Shown here piece by piece: positions 1 through 10,774 of a stretch of 64,000 nt of DNA. Source of the stretch: Symsagittifera roscoffensis (lineage: Eukaryota > Xenacoelomorpha > Acoela > Convolutidae). Made by a program: the position numbers and the translations under genes. Location: assembly GCF_963678635.1 (NCBI RefSeq), contig NC_087062.1:99437705-99501704 (forward strand), in the 5' to 3' direction. The notes under the pieces were generated by a model that worked only from the letters and a program-made list of their open reading frames with translations, was not told the DNA's origin and ran no database searches. How positions within the stretch are numbered: position 1 is the stretch's first letter; each line of letters opens with the position of its first letter.

Positions 1-414
1 ATCAGTTACGGTTTCAAAAACAATTGCTAAAAATGCCAAAAAAATTAGTCACCGAAGAACTAAATCCAGAACTAACGGAACCATATAACGCATGTGGATT
101 ATTACCCTTAGATAAGAATCCAGGAGTAAGACCCACAGGCATAGGAGAAGTTATGCGTAGAATAATAGGTCAAAAAATAACCAAATGCCTGAAATACGAT
201 CTCACGTCGCTTAGTTCGAACTACCAACTCTGTCTAGGACAATAATGTGGCATTGAATATGCGATCCACATGCTAAGATATCAATACAGCAAAACTTCCG
301 CCGATGCTGTTTTACTGATAGATGCCGAAAACGCTTTCAACTCGCTGAACCGAAAACTGGCATTGAAAAACATCGAAAATACTTGCCCTGTTCTTTTAAC
401 AGCAATTAAGAACT
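1..414 (+). pseudogene. Truncated RT N-terminal half (edge fragment)
   Basis: Codes for the segment with LDKNPGVRPTG and then RT motif A (LIDAENAFNSLN), followed by an abrupt join at 414. The TAA stop after LGQ, shared by all copies, is present at 243-245. The same truncated block recurs entire at 6471-7609, so this is the right-hand remnant of such a block cut by the window edge. Confidence 0.8.
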
Positions 415-534
415 GAGCGAAAACTTCAGCCGTTGCAAGGCGAATGGCCCTGTTCTACGGGAGATCTGAACTTCAGAAGCTAAAAAAGGTTTTTATGTGA
501 ACGCAAGATTAACAGTGCGTTCACTTAATTTTAA
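415..534 (+). other. Endonuclease stub and spacer joining two blocks
   Basis: At 414 the RT sequence jumps to the endonuclease-region piece that begins GAGCGAAAACTTCAGCC. From about 440 it becomes a spacer (ggccctgttctacggga...) that is not part of the intact retrotransposon. The core of the spacer also occurs inside the gag-derived DNA near 4490, 12018 and 17740. No coding function is expected. Confidence 0.6.
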
Positions 535-1020
535 CTATTAACAGTGCAAGAAAAAGGGTATAACCATTTTTCAGAATGCGAAAACATTTATTGAAAATTT
601 TCTAAATTTGTGAGATTTTCTTTATCATGCAAAAATATTTCTCGAAAAACTTTGTGAAAAGCGTATTTGTTAAAAAATCTGTACAGTTTTTGCAAATTGC
701 AAAAACTTTCATAATGTTTTTTGGCATATTTGTTAAGAAAATCAAAGAAATTCTCAAATATTAAGAAAAATTTCTTTGAAGACTTTCACATTAAAAAGAA
801 AATTGTAACAAGATTTTCTTGTACTGTTGAAAATTAAAGATTTTGATTTTCTTTGTTGTAACTTTGAACATTAAAAATTCTTTTTTTTTGCATGTATTTT
901 GATCAAAAATTTCAAAAAAAAATAATGTAATAAGATAGGGAATAACACTTAAATTCATCAATTTTTTAAAAAATTGTGGAAACATGCATCATGAAAAACT
1001 TTTTCTCGAAGAATTTTGCA
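535..1020 (+). repeat. AT-rich leader, unit 1 (left arm shortened)
   Basis: Begins at the cagtgcaag landmark and holds the inner part of the palindromic leader described at 19905-20612, including the TTTTTGCAAATTGCAAAAA core near 685. It lacks the outermost part of the left arm. It ends at the cacttgtcgtcaatcatc landmark, where the element body begins in every unit. Confidence 0.8.
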
Positions 1021-3030
1021 CACTTGTCGTCAATCATCATGCCGTGCATCTGTTGAGTGAGTCCGCAGGAACTCGATTGTCAAATTTGGCAAATTAATGC
1101 TTCATCATTTGGTATAATATTCACAGCTGCTTGGATCGTGCCCGCGCAGCTGAAGTGATATCATCTGCAGCATTGTTCACACAGAACTCCGCGGCTGATG
1201 ATAGTTTTCCAAACTCTATATGATTCTTTTCCACATCGAGCGGGGGTCATCTTCGCTTCCGATCAGTTCACTTGCAAAACGTGCTCTTCGCTGCTTCGTT
1301 GCTATAGAGTTTGGACCAGTATTTTGAAACTAACAGACACATCCAATGGCGTTCGTTCGCTCGACGAGATCGTCAAAGGTAAGACAGTACAACAGACTCT
1401 CAAAGAGAAGCTCTCACCATTTTTTTGGTTTCAAAAACAATTGCTAAAATTGCCAAAAAATTAGTCACCGAAGAACTAAATCCAGAACTAATGGAACCAT
1501 ATAACGCATGTAGATTAATACCCTTAGATAAGAATCCAGGAGTAAGACCCATAGGCATAGGAGAAGTTATGCGTAGAATTAAAGGGCAAAAAACAACCAA
1601 ATGCCTGAAATACGAACTCACGTCGCTTGGTTCGAACTACCAACTCTGTCTAGGACAATAATGTGGCATTGAATATGCGATCCACATGCTAAGATATCAA
1701 TACAGCAAAACTTCCGCCGATGCTGTTTTATTGATAGATGCAAAAAACGCTTTCAACTCGCTGAACCGAAAACTGGCATTGAAAAACATCGAAAATACTT
1801 GCCCTTTTCTTTTAACAGCAATTAAGAACTCCTACTGCAATCCATCTAAACTGTTCGTTGACAAAAAACCATCTGCTCTCAAGAAGGGACAACCACTAGC
1901 AATGGCCATGTACGGTCTAGCCCTAATAAACCTTATAAACCTCAGAGGGAAACCACTAGCAATGGCCATGTACGGTCTAGCCATAATAAACCCTATAAAA
2001 ATTTTATCAGTTGACGATGTAATCCAGAAATGGTACGCAGACGACCGAAACGCAGTCGGTAAATTAAGCAATCTACGAACCGTCCTCGATAAAATTGTAT
2101 CACTGGGTAAAATTTTCGGCTACCAATGAATTGTCAAGGATGAAAAACTCGGTGAAGATCAGAAAATCTTCGCAAATACAGGAATCACGATGAAGGCAGG
2201 AGCCCGAGTGCTTGGTTCAGTTATAGGAGCAGAATCTGAATGTAAAAAGTTCCTCGAGTTTCAACAGAATGAGCATATCAGAATTTTGAAAAAACAAACG
2301 AAATTCGCTAAAACCTTACCCCAAAATGCTTATGCCTGATATACTAAAAGACTTCAAGAAAAGCTTTCATTTCTTGCTAGGACAACGCCTAACACTATGG
2401 AAAACTTAGAAATAAGTGCAAATATTATCAAAGAACATTTATTACCTAACCTAGTCGGTTAAGACACTTTAAACGCCCAGTTCCGTGAGATATCTTCATT
2501 ACCCCTTAAAATGGGCGGACTTAACATCAAGCTGCCATCCCATCAGGAAAGCTATCTAGAATGGTCTAAAGAAACATCACTAGTACTGGAATCTCAAGAT
2601 CCTGTTACAGCAGTAACACAGCAAGAAAAAATCTGTACGAAAATCAAAAAATTAAAAATGATAGAAAAAATCGAAAAAAAACAAACCACATTAACTTTTT
2701 AAATGAAACAGATAAATACGCAATCGACCTGGCCCCTGAAAAATGAGCCTCTAATTGGCTCAATGCTTTACCACTGAGCAGATACAACTTCAACCTGAAT
2801 AAATTAGAATTCCGAGATGGTATTTACTTAAGATACGGATGGGAGCCGACCAAAACCCCACTCACATGTGCATGTGGTGTTGATTTTAACTTGACACAAG
2901 CGCTTCACTGTGCAAAGGCTGGTGACACACACAAAAACACAATGAAAATAGAGACACATCCGCCAACCTCATGAAAGAGGTTTGCCATGACGTCGAGATT
3001 GAGCAAAAACTTCAGCCGTTGCAAGGCGAA
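1021..3030 (+). pseudogene. Dead REL-type LINE reverse transcriptase, composite unit 1
   Basis: The RT region is in pieces at 1425-1661 (LDKNPGVRPIG segment) and 1686-2129 (motif A LIDAKNAFN, motif B LAMAMYG, catalytic YADD). The GGLNIKLP segment at 2511-2700 follows, then the start of the zinc-knuckle and endonuclease region, cut off at 3030. Family shared stops after LGQ (TAA), GYQ (TGA), AYA (TGA), LVG (TAA) and before ASNW (TGA) are all present. This unit has lost about 195 bp of the N-terminal region near 1420, with a second deletion near 1311. Motif B is duplicated. The RT assignment is firm; the restriction-like endonuclease assignment rests on motif resemblance. Confidence 0.85.
1891..2010 (+). 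repeat. In-frame 60-bp tandem duplication across RT motif B
   Basis: Positions 1891-1950 and 1951-2010 are near-identical and each encode LAMAMYGLA. The same duplication is at 9419-9538 and 15139-15258. The 3.5-kb units (for example 21600-21995) and the second RT pieces at 4573 and 12102 have a single copy. Confidence 0.9.
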
Positions 3031-3245
3031 TGGCCCTGTTCTACGGGAGATCTGAACTTCGTAGAAGCTAAAAAAGGTTTTTATGTGAACGCAAGATGGG
3101 CTGTTGAGCCAAACATGGAGTTATGTAGCAGATTGTTTTTGGGGGGTATGCATCCCCCTCTCAGGGATTCGACCCCTGACTACCCAAAGGGTCCCCCTTT
3201 TGGTACTATTTTTAGCCCTTCATTGATCAAAATATCAAATACTTC
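3031..3245. mobile_element. Spacer plus hAT-like terminal piece, unit 1
   Basis: Positions 3031-3138 are an unassigned spacer. From 3139 the sequence (gggggtatgcatccccctct, attcgacccctga, cccaaagggtcccc, ggtactattttt) matches the reverse complement of the right end of the hAT-type element at 51203-51574, with many differences. It is a fragment only: no terminal inverted repeat or target duplication is visible here. Confidence 0.6.
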
Positions 3246-4572
3246 CTTCTATTTGTGCCAGTGACGCATCATTAAGCAGAAGAAACACTTAGGACCGAAC
3301 TTTGCAATTTCCTCCCATAAAATCCGACGCCTCATCAACATCGCTTTCATGCCTTGTTTTTAGGTTGGTCATGCTGATACTTGACGGTCTGTGAGGCTGC
3401 AGTTTGCACAAGAGCGTCTCAAGTCTATGTCATCTTAGGGCTTGCACCAGTTGTTACCCTGATTTGCAGGTCCATTGTTGAAAAAGCCATAAACGTTTTT
3501 GTAATAACCCGACCTCATCGGAGTCTTCGGCAATAGATTTTACTTGGATTTCAGTCGCAGCTCTGCCGGTGTAGGTGCATTGGTCAAAAGAGGTGTGTAG
3601 TGCGTCGCTAACATTGTCCTGAGCTCATCGTTTTTCACACCATCAATGAATTTTGAAGCTACTGCCAAGTTCAACCTGATGTTTCACTAGTTTGGTTGAC
3701 TACATCTTCTTATCAATTCTAATTCATCTAAGAGTTTTCCTATGGTTTAATCTTCACGCTATCTTTGTTTCTCGAAGCGCATCATCGGTTGGTGCCCTTG
3801 CACTCCCGAGCCAAAGCGGCTCAACAGTATCTCGAATGTTTTTTCGGCAGTATCCAGCTGGTGTTGCTTTTTCGCCATCGTACAATTCAGGGCTGTCCCT
3901 TCCAAGTTGCCGGTGAGCGCACTGCAACTTTGGCTTTCTCTCAAATCTTTTCCTCAAAATGCTGCTTCATGACCACTATGCAGGTATTTATACACCCGTC
4001 GGATTCATCCTTGTATAGTCTCGATTTTTTTGAACTCTTAGACTTTTTGCTGTGCTCATTGGTCCTGGACAACTTCGTGATGAACGTCTCCAGAAACCTG
4101 TTCAGAGGATCGAACGCGGTGGCCATCGCTGTTGCATCCCGAGATTATCCCGTCTGATTGTTCATCGCTGTTGTTCGAGGCCCTGGAACATCCCTCCTGT
4201 CGGAGTCGCTGGGCCTTTCCTGGTTTGAGTAATTTCAATTTGAGGAATCACCTTATCTACTTGCTTGTTCCTCTCACAAATTTCGTTCGTTCGAGACTGG
4301 CCTACTGCCAGTAGAGCCCTCTCTGATGTTCGAGGGATTCCTGGGCCTGTTACTCTCAGTGGTGCCACTCGATGAGTTATCTCTTCCTCTCGTGGACCCA
4401 TACATCCATTCTCTGTTTTAATGTTCATTGAAGTTCTCAGTTGCGAGATTTGTTATCGATTAAGAGTCCCGGTCAAAGTAGCGAAATCATGGCCCTGTTC
4501 TACGGGAGTAGATTCACTCATTACTCTCTTGATCCCAATTCCATCAGTTTCACGTCCCGCCAGATTCTCATA
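3246..4572 (-). pseudogene. Antisense gag-like pseudogene, unit 1
   Basis: Read on the minus strand this is a broken gag-like sequence, best seen in the longer copy at 16495-18000. Recognisable parts are the basic stretch near 4126-3941 (KLSRTNEHSKKSKSSKKSR), the RFGSGVQGHQPMMRFEK segment near 3790, and the first half of a zinc knuckle (CFFC) at the 3246 end, where it is cut by the hAT-like piece. At about 4572 it joins RT motif A sequence. Confidence 0.6.
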
Positions 4573-5830
4573 CTGATAGATGCCGAAAACGCTTTCAACT
4601 CACTGAACCGAAAACTGGCATTGAAAAACATCGAAAATACTTGCCCTGTTCTTTTAACAGCAATTAAGAACTCCTACTTCAATCCATCTAAACTGTTCGT
4701 TAACAAAAAACCATCTGCTCTCAAGAAGGGACAACCCAGAGGGAAACCACTAGCAATGGCCATGTACGGTCTAGCCATAATAAACCTTATAAAAATTTTA
4801 TCAGTAGACGATATAATCCAGAAATGGTACGCAGACGACCGAAACGCAGTCGGTAAATTAAGCAATCTACGAACCGTCCTCGATAAAATTGTATCAATGG
4901 AGAAAATTTTTGGCTACCAATGAATTGTCAAGGATGAAAAACTCCGTGAAGCTCATAAAATCTTCGCAACTACAGGAATCACGATGAAGGCAGGAGCCCG
5001 AGTGCTTGGTTCAGTTATAGGAAAAGAATCTGAATGTAAAAAGTTCCTCGAGTTTCAACAGATTGAGCATATCAAAATTTTGAAAAAAAACAAACGAAAT
5101 TCGATAAAACTTTACCCCAAAACTCTTATGCCTGATATACTAAAAGACTTCAAGAAAAGCTTTCATTTCTTGCCAGGACAACGCATAACACTATGGAAAA
5201 CTTAGAAATACGTGCAAATATTATCAAAGAACAATTATTACCTAATCTAGTCGGTTAAGACACTTTAAACGCCCAGTTTTCCTTGAGATATCTTCATTAC
5301 CCCTTAAAATGGGCGGACATAACATCAAGCTGCCATCCCATCAGGAAAGCTATCTAGAATGATCCAAGGAAACATCACTAGTACTGGAATCTCAAGATCC
5401 TGTTACAGCAGTAACACAGCAAGAAAAAATCTGTACGAAAATCAAAAAACTAAAAATCATATAAAAAATCGAAAAGAAACAAACCACATTAACTTTTTAA
5501 ATGAAACAGATAAATACGCAATCGACCTGGCCTCTGAAAAAGGAGCCTCTAATTGGCTCAATGCTTTACCACTGAGCAGATACAACTTCAACCTGAATAA
5601 ATTAGAATTCCGAGTTGGTATTTACTTAAGATACGGATGGGAGCCGACAAAAACCCCACTCACATGTGCATGTGGTGCTGATTTTAACTTGACACAAGCG
5701 CTTCACTGAGCAAAGGCTGGTGACACACACAAAAAAACACAATGAAAATAGAGACACATCCGCCAACCTCATGAACGAGGTTTGCCATGACGTCGAGATT
5801 GAGCGAAAACTTCAGCCGTTGCAAGGCGAA
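4573..5830 (+). pseudogene. Second RT/endonuclease piece, composite unit 1
   Basis: Starts abruptly at RT motif A (LIDAENAFNSLN) after gag-derived DNA and runs through a single motif B, the YADD box (4828-4840) and the GGHNIKLP segment to the endonuclease start, ending at 5830. This lineage keeps a glycine codon (GGA near 5541) where other copies have the TGA before ASNW. It instead has TGA for the cysteine codon after TQALH near 5707. The stop after GYQ remains. Confidence 0.8.
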
Positions 5831-6470
5831 TGGCCCTGTTCTACGGGAGATCTGAACTTCAGAAGCTAAAAAAGGTTTTTATGTGAACGCAAGATTAACA
5901 GTGCGTTCACTTAATTTTAACTATTAACAGTGCAAGAAAAAGGGTATAACCATTTTTCAGAATGCGAAAACATTTATTGAAAATTTTCTAAATTTGTGAG
6001 ATTTTCTTTATCATGCAAAAATATTTCTCGAAAAACTTTGTGAAAAGCGTATTTGTTAAAAAATCTGTACAGTTTTCGCAAATTGCAAAAACTTTCATAA
6101 TGTTTTTTGGCATATTTGTTAAGAAAATCAAAGAAATTCTCCAATATTAAGAAAAATTTCTTTGAAGATTTTCACTTTAAAAAGAAAATTGTAACAAGAT
6201 TTTTTTTTACTGTTGAAAATTAAAGATTATGATTTTCTTTGTTGTAACTTTGAACATTAAAAAAAAATTTTTTTTTTGCATGTATTTTGATCAAAAATCT
6301 CAGAAAAAAATCATGTAAAAAGATAGGGAATAACACTTAAATTCATCAATTTTTTAAAAAATTGTGGAAAGTGGCATCATGAAAAACTTTTTCTCAAAGA
6401 ATTTTGCATATTTGTTAAAAAAGTAAACAGTTTTTGCAAAATGCAAAAATTTTCATAATATTTTTTGCAC
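5831..6470 (+). repeat. Spacer and AT-rich leader of the short block
   Basis: After the ggccctgttctacggga spacer the leader starts at about 5920. This copy keeps a further 90 bp before the cacttgtcgtc landmark, containing a second TTTTTGCAAAATGCAAAAA core near 6430, which the leaders at 535, 7735 and 13456 have lost. That makes it closer to the leaders of the 3.5-kb array. Confidence 0.75.
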
Positions 6471-7609
6471 ACTTGTCGTCAATCATCATGCCCTGCATCT
6501 GTTCAGTGAGTCCGCAGGAACTCGCTTGTCAAATTTGGCAAATGAATGCTTCGTCATTTGGTATAATATTCACAGCTGCTTGGATCGTGCCCGCGCAGCT
6601 GAAGTGATATCATCTGCAGCATTGTTCACACAGAACTCCGCGGCTGATGATAGTTTTCTCAACTCTATATGATTTTTTTCCACATGGAGCGGGGTAATCT
6701 TCGCTTCCGATCAGTTCACTTGCAAAACGCGCTCTTCGCTGCTCCGTTGCTATCATTTAAGGTTATCGAAAAATTATTTAATAAGTTTATTACAACAATT
6801 AGGCTTATATTGGGATGATCTCGGGAAACGCCAATACCTTCAGAGTAAGTGAGAGAAGTTCTCCCATATAGTAGATAAGATCTCTACTATTGCACAAAGA
6901 GAACCTCAATTGCAAAACTAACAGACACATCCAATGGCGTTCTTTCGCTCGACGAGATCGTCAAAGGTGAGACAGTAGAACAGACTCTCAAAGAGAAGCT
7001 CTCACCATCTAAACCAATTGATGAGAACTTAACTACACCAGTCTCAAACGAAACAGTCCCTTTCCATCCATCGACATTTGATCAGATAAACATTCAACAT
7101 ATAAAGAAGGCAGCCATGAGAACGCACGGATTGCATGGACCATCTGGCCTCAATGCAAATGAATGGAGATGTATTTTAATACAGTTCGGGCAACAATCAG
7201 TTACGGTTTCAAAAACAGTTGCTAAAAATGCCAAAAAAATTAGTCACCGAAGAACTAAATCCAGAACTAACGGAACCATATAACGCATGTGGATTATTAC
7301 CCTTAGATAAGAATCCAGGAGTAAGACCCACAGGCATAGGAGAAGTTATGCGTAGAATAATAGGTCAAAAAATAACCAAATGCCTGTAATACGATCTCAC
7401 GTCGCTTAGTTCGAACTACCAACTCTGTCTAGGACAATAATGTGGCATTGAATATGCGATCCACATGCTAAGATATCAATACAGCAAAACTTCCGCCGAT
7501 GCTGTTTTACTGATAGATGCCGAAAACGCTTTCAACTCGCTGAACCGAAAACTGGCATTGAAAAACATCGAAAATACTTGCCCTGTTCTTTTAACAGCAA
7601 TTAAGAACT
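6471..7609 (+). pseudogene. RT N-terminal half, short block
   Basis: Contains the element's 5' region, the N-terminal coding region (MRTHGLHGPSGLNANEW near 7120), LDKNPGVRPTG and motif A, then the same jump at 7609 as at 414. An extra TAA replaces lysine/glutamate-type coding near 7387 (CLxYDLTS). With 1-414 it shows that this truncated block was itself duplicated. Confidence 0.8.
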
Positions 7610-8220
7610 GAGCGAAAACTTCAGCCGTTGCAAGGCGAATGGCCCTGTTCTACGGGAGATCTGAACTTCAGAAGCTAAAAAAGGTTTTTATGTGAACGCA
7701 AGATTAACAGTGCGTTCACTTAATTTTAACTATTAACAGTGCAAGAAAAAGGGTATAACCATTTTTCAGAATGCGAAAACATTTATTGAAAATTTTCTAA
7801 ATTTGTGAGATTTTCTTTATCATGCAAAAATATTTCTCGAAAAACTTTGTGAAAAGCGTATTTGTTAAAAAATCTGTACAGTTTTTGCAAATTGCAAAAA
7901 CTTTCATAATGTTTTTTGGCATATTTGTTAAGAAAATCAAAGAAATTCTCAAATATTAAGAAAAATTTCTTTGAAGACTTTCACATTAAAAAGAAAATTG
8001 TAACAAGATTTTCTTGTACTGTTGAAAATTAAAGATTTTGATTTTCTTTGTTGTAACTTTGAACATTAAAAAAATTCTTTTTTTTTTGCATGTATTTTGA
8101 TCAAAAATTTCAAAAAAAAATAATCTAATAAGATAGGGAATAACACTTAAATTCATCAATTTTTTAAAAAATTGTGGAAACATGCATCATGAAAAACTTT
8201 TTCTCGAAGAATTTTGCACA
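7610..8220 (+). repeat. Stub, spacer and AT-rich leader, unit 2
   Basis: Positions 7610-7735 repeat the stub and spacer of 415-534. The leader follows from about 7736 and is almost identical to 535-1020 and 13456-13940, except for small differences in A/T run length. Confidence 0.8.
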
Positions 8221-10559
8221 CTTGTCGTCAATCATCATGCCGTGCATCTGTTGAGTGAGTCCGCAGGAACTCGATTGTCAAATTTGGCAAATTAATGCTT
8301 CATCATTTGGTATAATATTCACAACTGCTTGGATCGTGCCCGCGCAGCTGAAGTGATATCATCTGCAGCATTGTTCACACAGAACTCCGCGGCTGATGAT
8401 AGTTTTCCAAACTCTATATGATTCTTTTCCACATCGAGCGGGGGTCATCTTCGCTTCCGATCAGTTCACTTGCAAAACGTGCTCTTCGCTGCTTCGTTGC
8501 TATCATTTAAGGTTATCGGAAAATTATTTAATAAGTTTATTACAACAATTAGGCTTATATTGGGATGATCTTGGGAAACGCCAATACCTTCAGAGTAAGT
8601 GAGAGAAGTTCTCCCATATAGTAGATAAGATCTCTACTATTGCACAAAGAGAACCTCAATTGCAAAACTAACAGACACATCCAAAGGCGAACTTTCGCTC
8701 GACGAGATCGTCAAAGGTAAGACAGTAGAACAGACTCTCAAAGAGAAGCTCTCACCATCTAAACCAATTGATGAGAACTTTACTGCACCACTCTCAAACG
8801 AAATAATTCCTTTCCATCCATCGACATTTGATCAGATAAAAATTCAACATATAAAGAAGGCAGCCATGAGAACGCACGGATCGCATGGACCATCTGGCCT
8901 CGATGCAAATGAATGGAGATGTATTTTAACACAGTTCGGGCAACAATCAGTTGAGGTTTCAAAAACAATTGCTAAAATTGCCAAAAAATTAGTCACCGAA
9001 GAACTAAATCCAGAACTAATGGAACCATATAACGCATGTAGACTAATACCCTTAGATATGAATCCAGGAGTGAGACCCATAGGCATAGGAGAAGTTATGC
9101 GTAGAATAATAGGGCGAAAAATAACCAAATGCCTGAAATACGAACTCACGTCGCTTGGTTCGAACTACCAACTCGGTCTAGGACAATAATGTGGTATTGA
9201 ATATGCGATCCACATGCTAAGATATCAATACTGCAAAACTTCCGCCGATGCTGTTTTATTGATAGATGCAAAAAACGCTTTCAACTCGCTGAACCGAAAA
9301 CTGGCATTGAAAAACATCGAAAATACTTGCCCTTTTCTTTTAACAGCAATTAAGAACTCCTACTGCAATCCATCTAAACTGTTCGTTGACAAAAAACCAT
9401 CTGCTCTCAAGAAGGGACAACCACTAGCAATGGCCATGTACGGTCTAGCCCTAATAAACCTTATAAACCTCAGAGGGAAACCACTAGCAATGGCCATGTA
9501 CGGTCTAGCCATAATAAACCCTATAAAAATTTTATCAGTTGACGATGTAATCCAGAAATGGTACGCAGACGACCGAAACGCAGTCGGTAAATTAAGCAAT
9601 CTACGAACCGTCCTCGATAAAATTGTATCACTGGGTAAAATTTTCGGCTACCAATGAATTGTCAAGGATGAAAAACTCGGTGAAGCTCAGAAAATCTTCG
9701 CAAATACAGGAATCACGATGAAGGCAGGAGCCCGAGTGCTTGGTTCAGTTATAGGAGCAGAATCTGAATGTAAAAAGTTCCTCGAGTTTCAACAGAATGA
9801 GCATATCAGAATTTTGAAAAAACAAACGAAATTCGCTAAAACCTTACCCCAAAATGCTTATGCCTGATATACTAAAAGACTTCAAGAAAAGCTTTCATTT
9901 CTTGCTAGGACAACGCCTAACACTATGGAAAACTTAGAAATAAGTGCAAATATTATCAAAGAACTTTTATTACCTAACCTAGTCGGTTAAGACACTTTAA
10001 ACGCCCAGTTCCGTGAGATATCTTCATTACCCCTTAAAATGGGCGGACTTAACATCAAGCTGCCATCCCATCAGGAAAGCTATCTAGAATGGTCTAAAGA
10101 AACATCACTAGTACTGGAATCTCAAGATCCTGTTACAGCAGTAACACAGCAAGAAAAAATCTGTACGAAAATCAAAAAATTAAAAATGATAGAAAAAATC
10201 GAAAAAAAAACAAACCACATTAACTTTTTAAATGAAACAGATAAATACGCAATCGACCTGGCCCCTGAAAAATGAGCCTCTAATTGGCTCAATGCTTTAC
10301 CACTGAGCAGATACAACTTCAACCTGAATAAACTAGAATTCCAAGATGGTATTTACTTAAGATACGGATGGGAGCCGACCAAAACCCCACTCACATGTGC
10401 ATGTGGTGTTGATTTTAACTTGACACAAGCGCTTCACTGTGCAAAGGCTGGTGACACACACAAAAACACAATGAAAATAGAGACACATCCGCCAACCTCA
10501 TGAAAGAGGTTTGCCATGACGTCGAGATTGAGCAAAAACTTCAGCCGTTGCAAGGCGAA
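8221..10559 (+). pseudogene. Dead REL-type LINE reverse transcriptase, composite unit 2
   Basis: This is the composite copy with a complete RT N-terminal region: reading frame 8866-9189 (MRTHGSHGPSGLDANEW through LDMNPGVRPIG), 9214-9657 (motif A, duplicated motif B, YADD) and 10039-10275 (GGLNIKLP). It stops at the LAPEK-TGA site and is cut at 10559 at the start of the endonuclease region. It carries the same shared stops as unit 1. Confidence 0.85.
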
Positions 10560-10774
10560 TGGCCCTGTTCTACGGGAGATCTGAACTTCGTAGAAGCTAA
10601 AAAAGGTTTTTATGTGAACGCAAGATGGGCTGTTGAGCCAAACATGGAGTTATGTAGCAGATTGTTTTTGGAGGGTATGCATCCCCCTCTCAAGGATTCG
10701 ACCCCTGACTACCCAAAGGGTCCCCCTTTTGGTACTATTTTTAGCCCTTCATTGATCAAAATATCAAATACTTC
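10560..10774. mobile_element. Spacer plus hAT-like terminal piece, unit 2
   Basis: Same arrangement as 3031-3245. The hAT-like part is about 10669-10770. Confidence 0.6.

Noticed and set aside
1832-2071. Minus-strand frames opposite RT motifs (also near 4674, 9360, 12203, 15080, 21746, 25334, 28694, 32116)
   Set aside because: They recur only because the RT sequence recurs, and they are antisense shadows of motifs B and C.
3692-4314. Plus-strand frames across the gag part (for example 3765-4157)
   Set aside because: Minus-strand reading gives recognisable gag-like order and the plus-strand frames resemble nothing.
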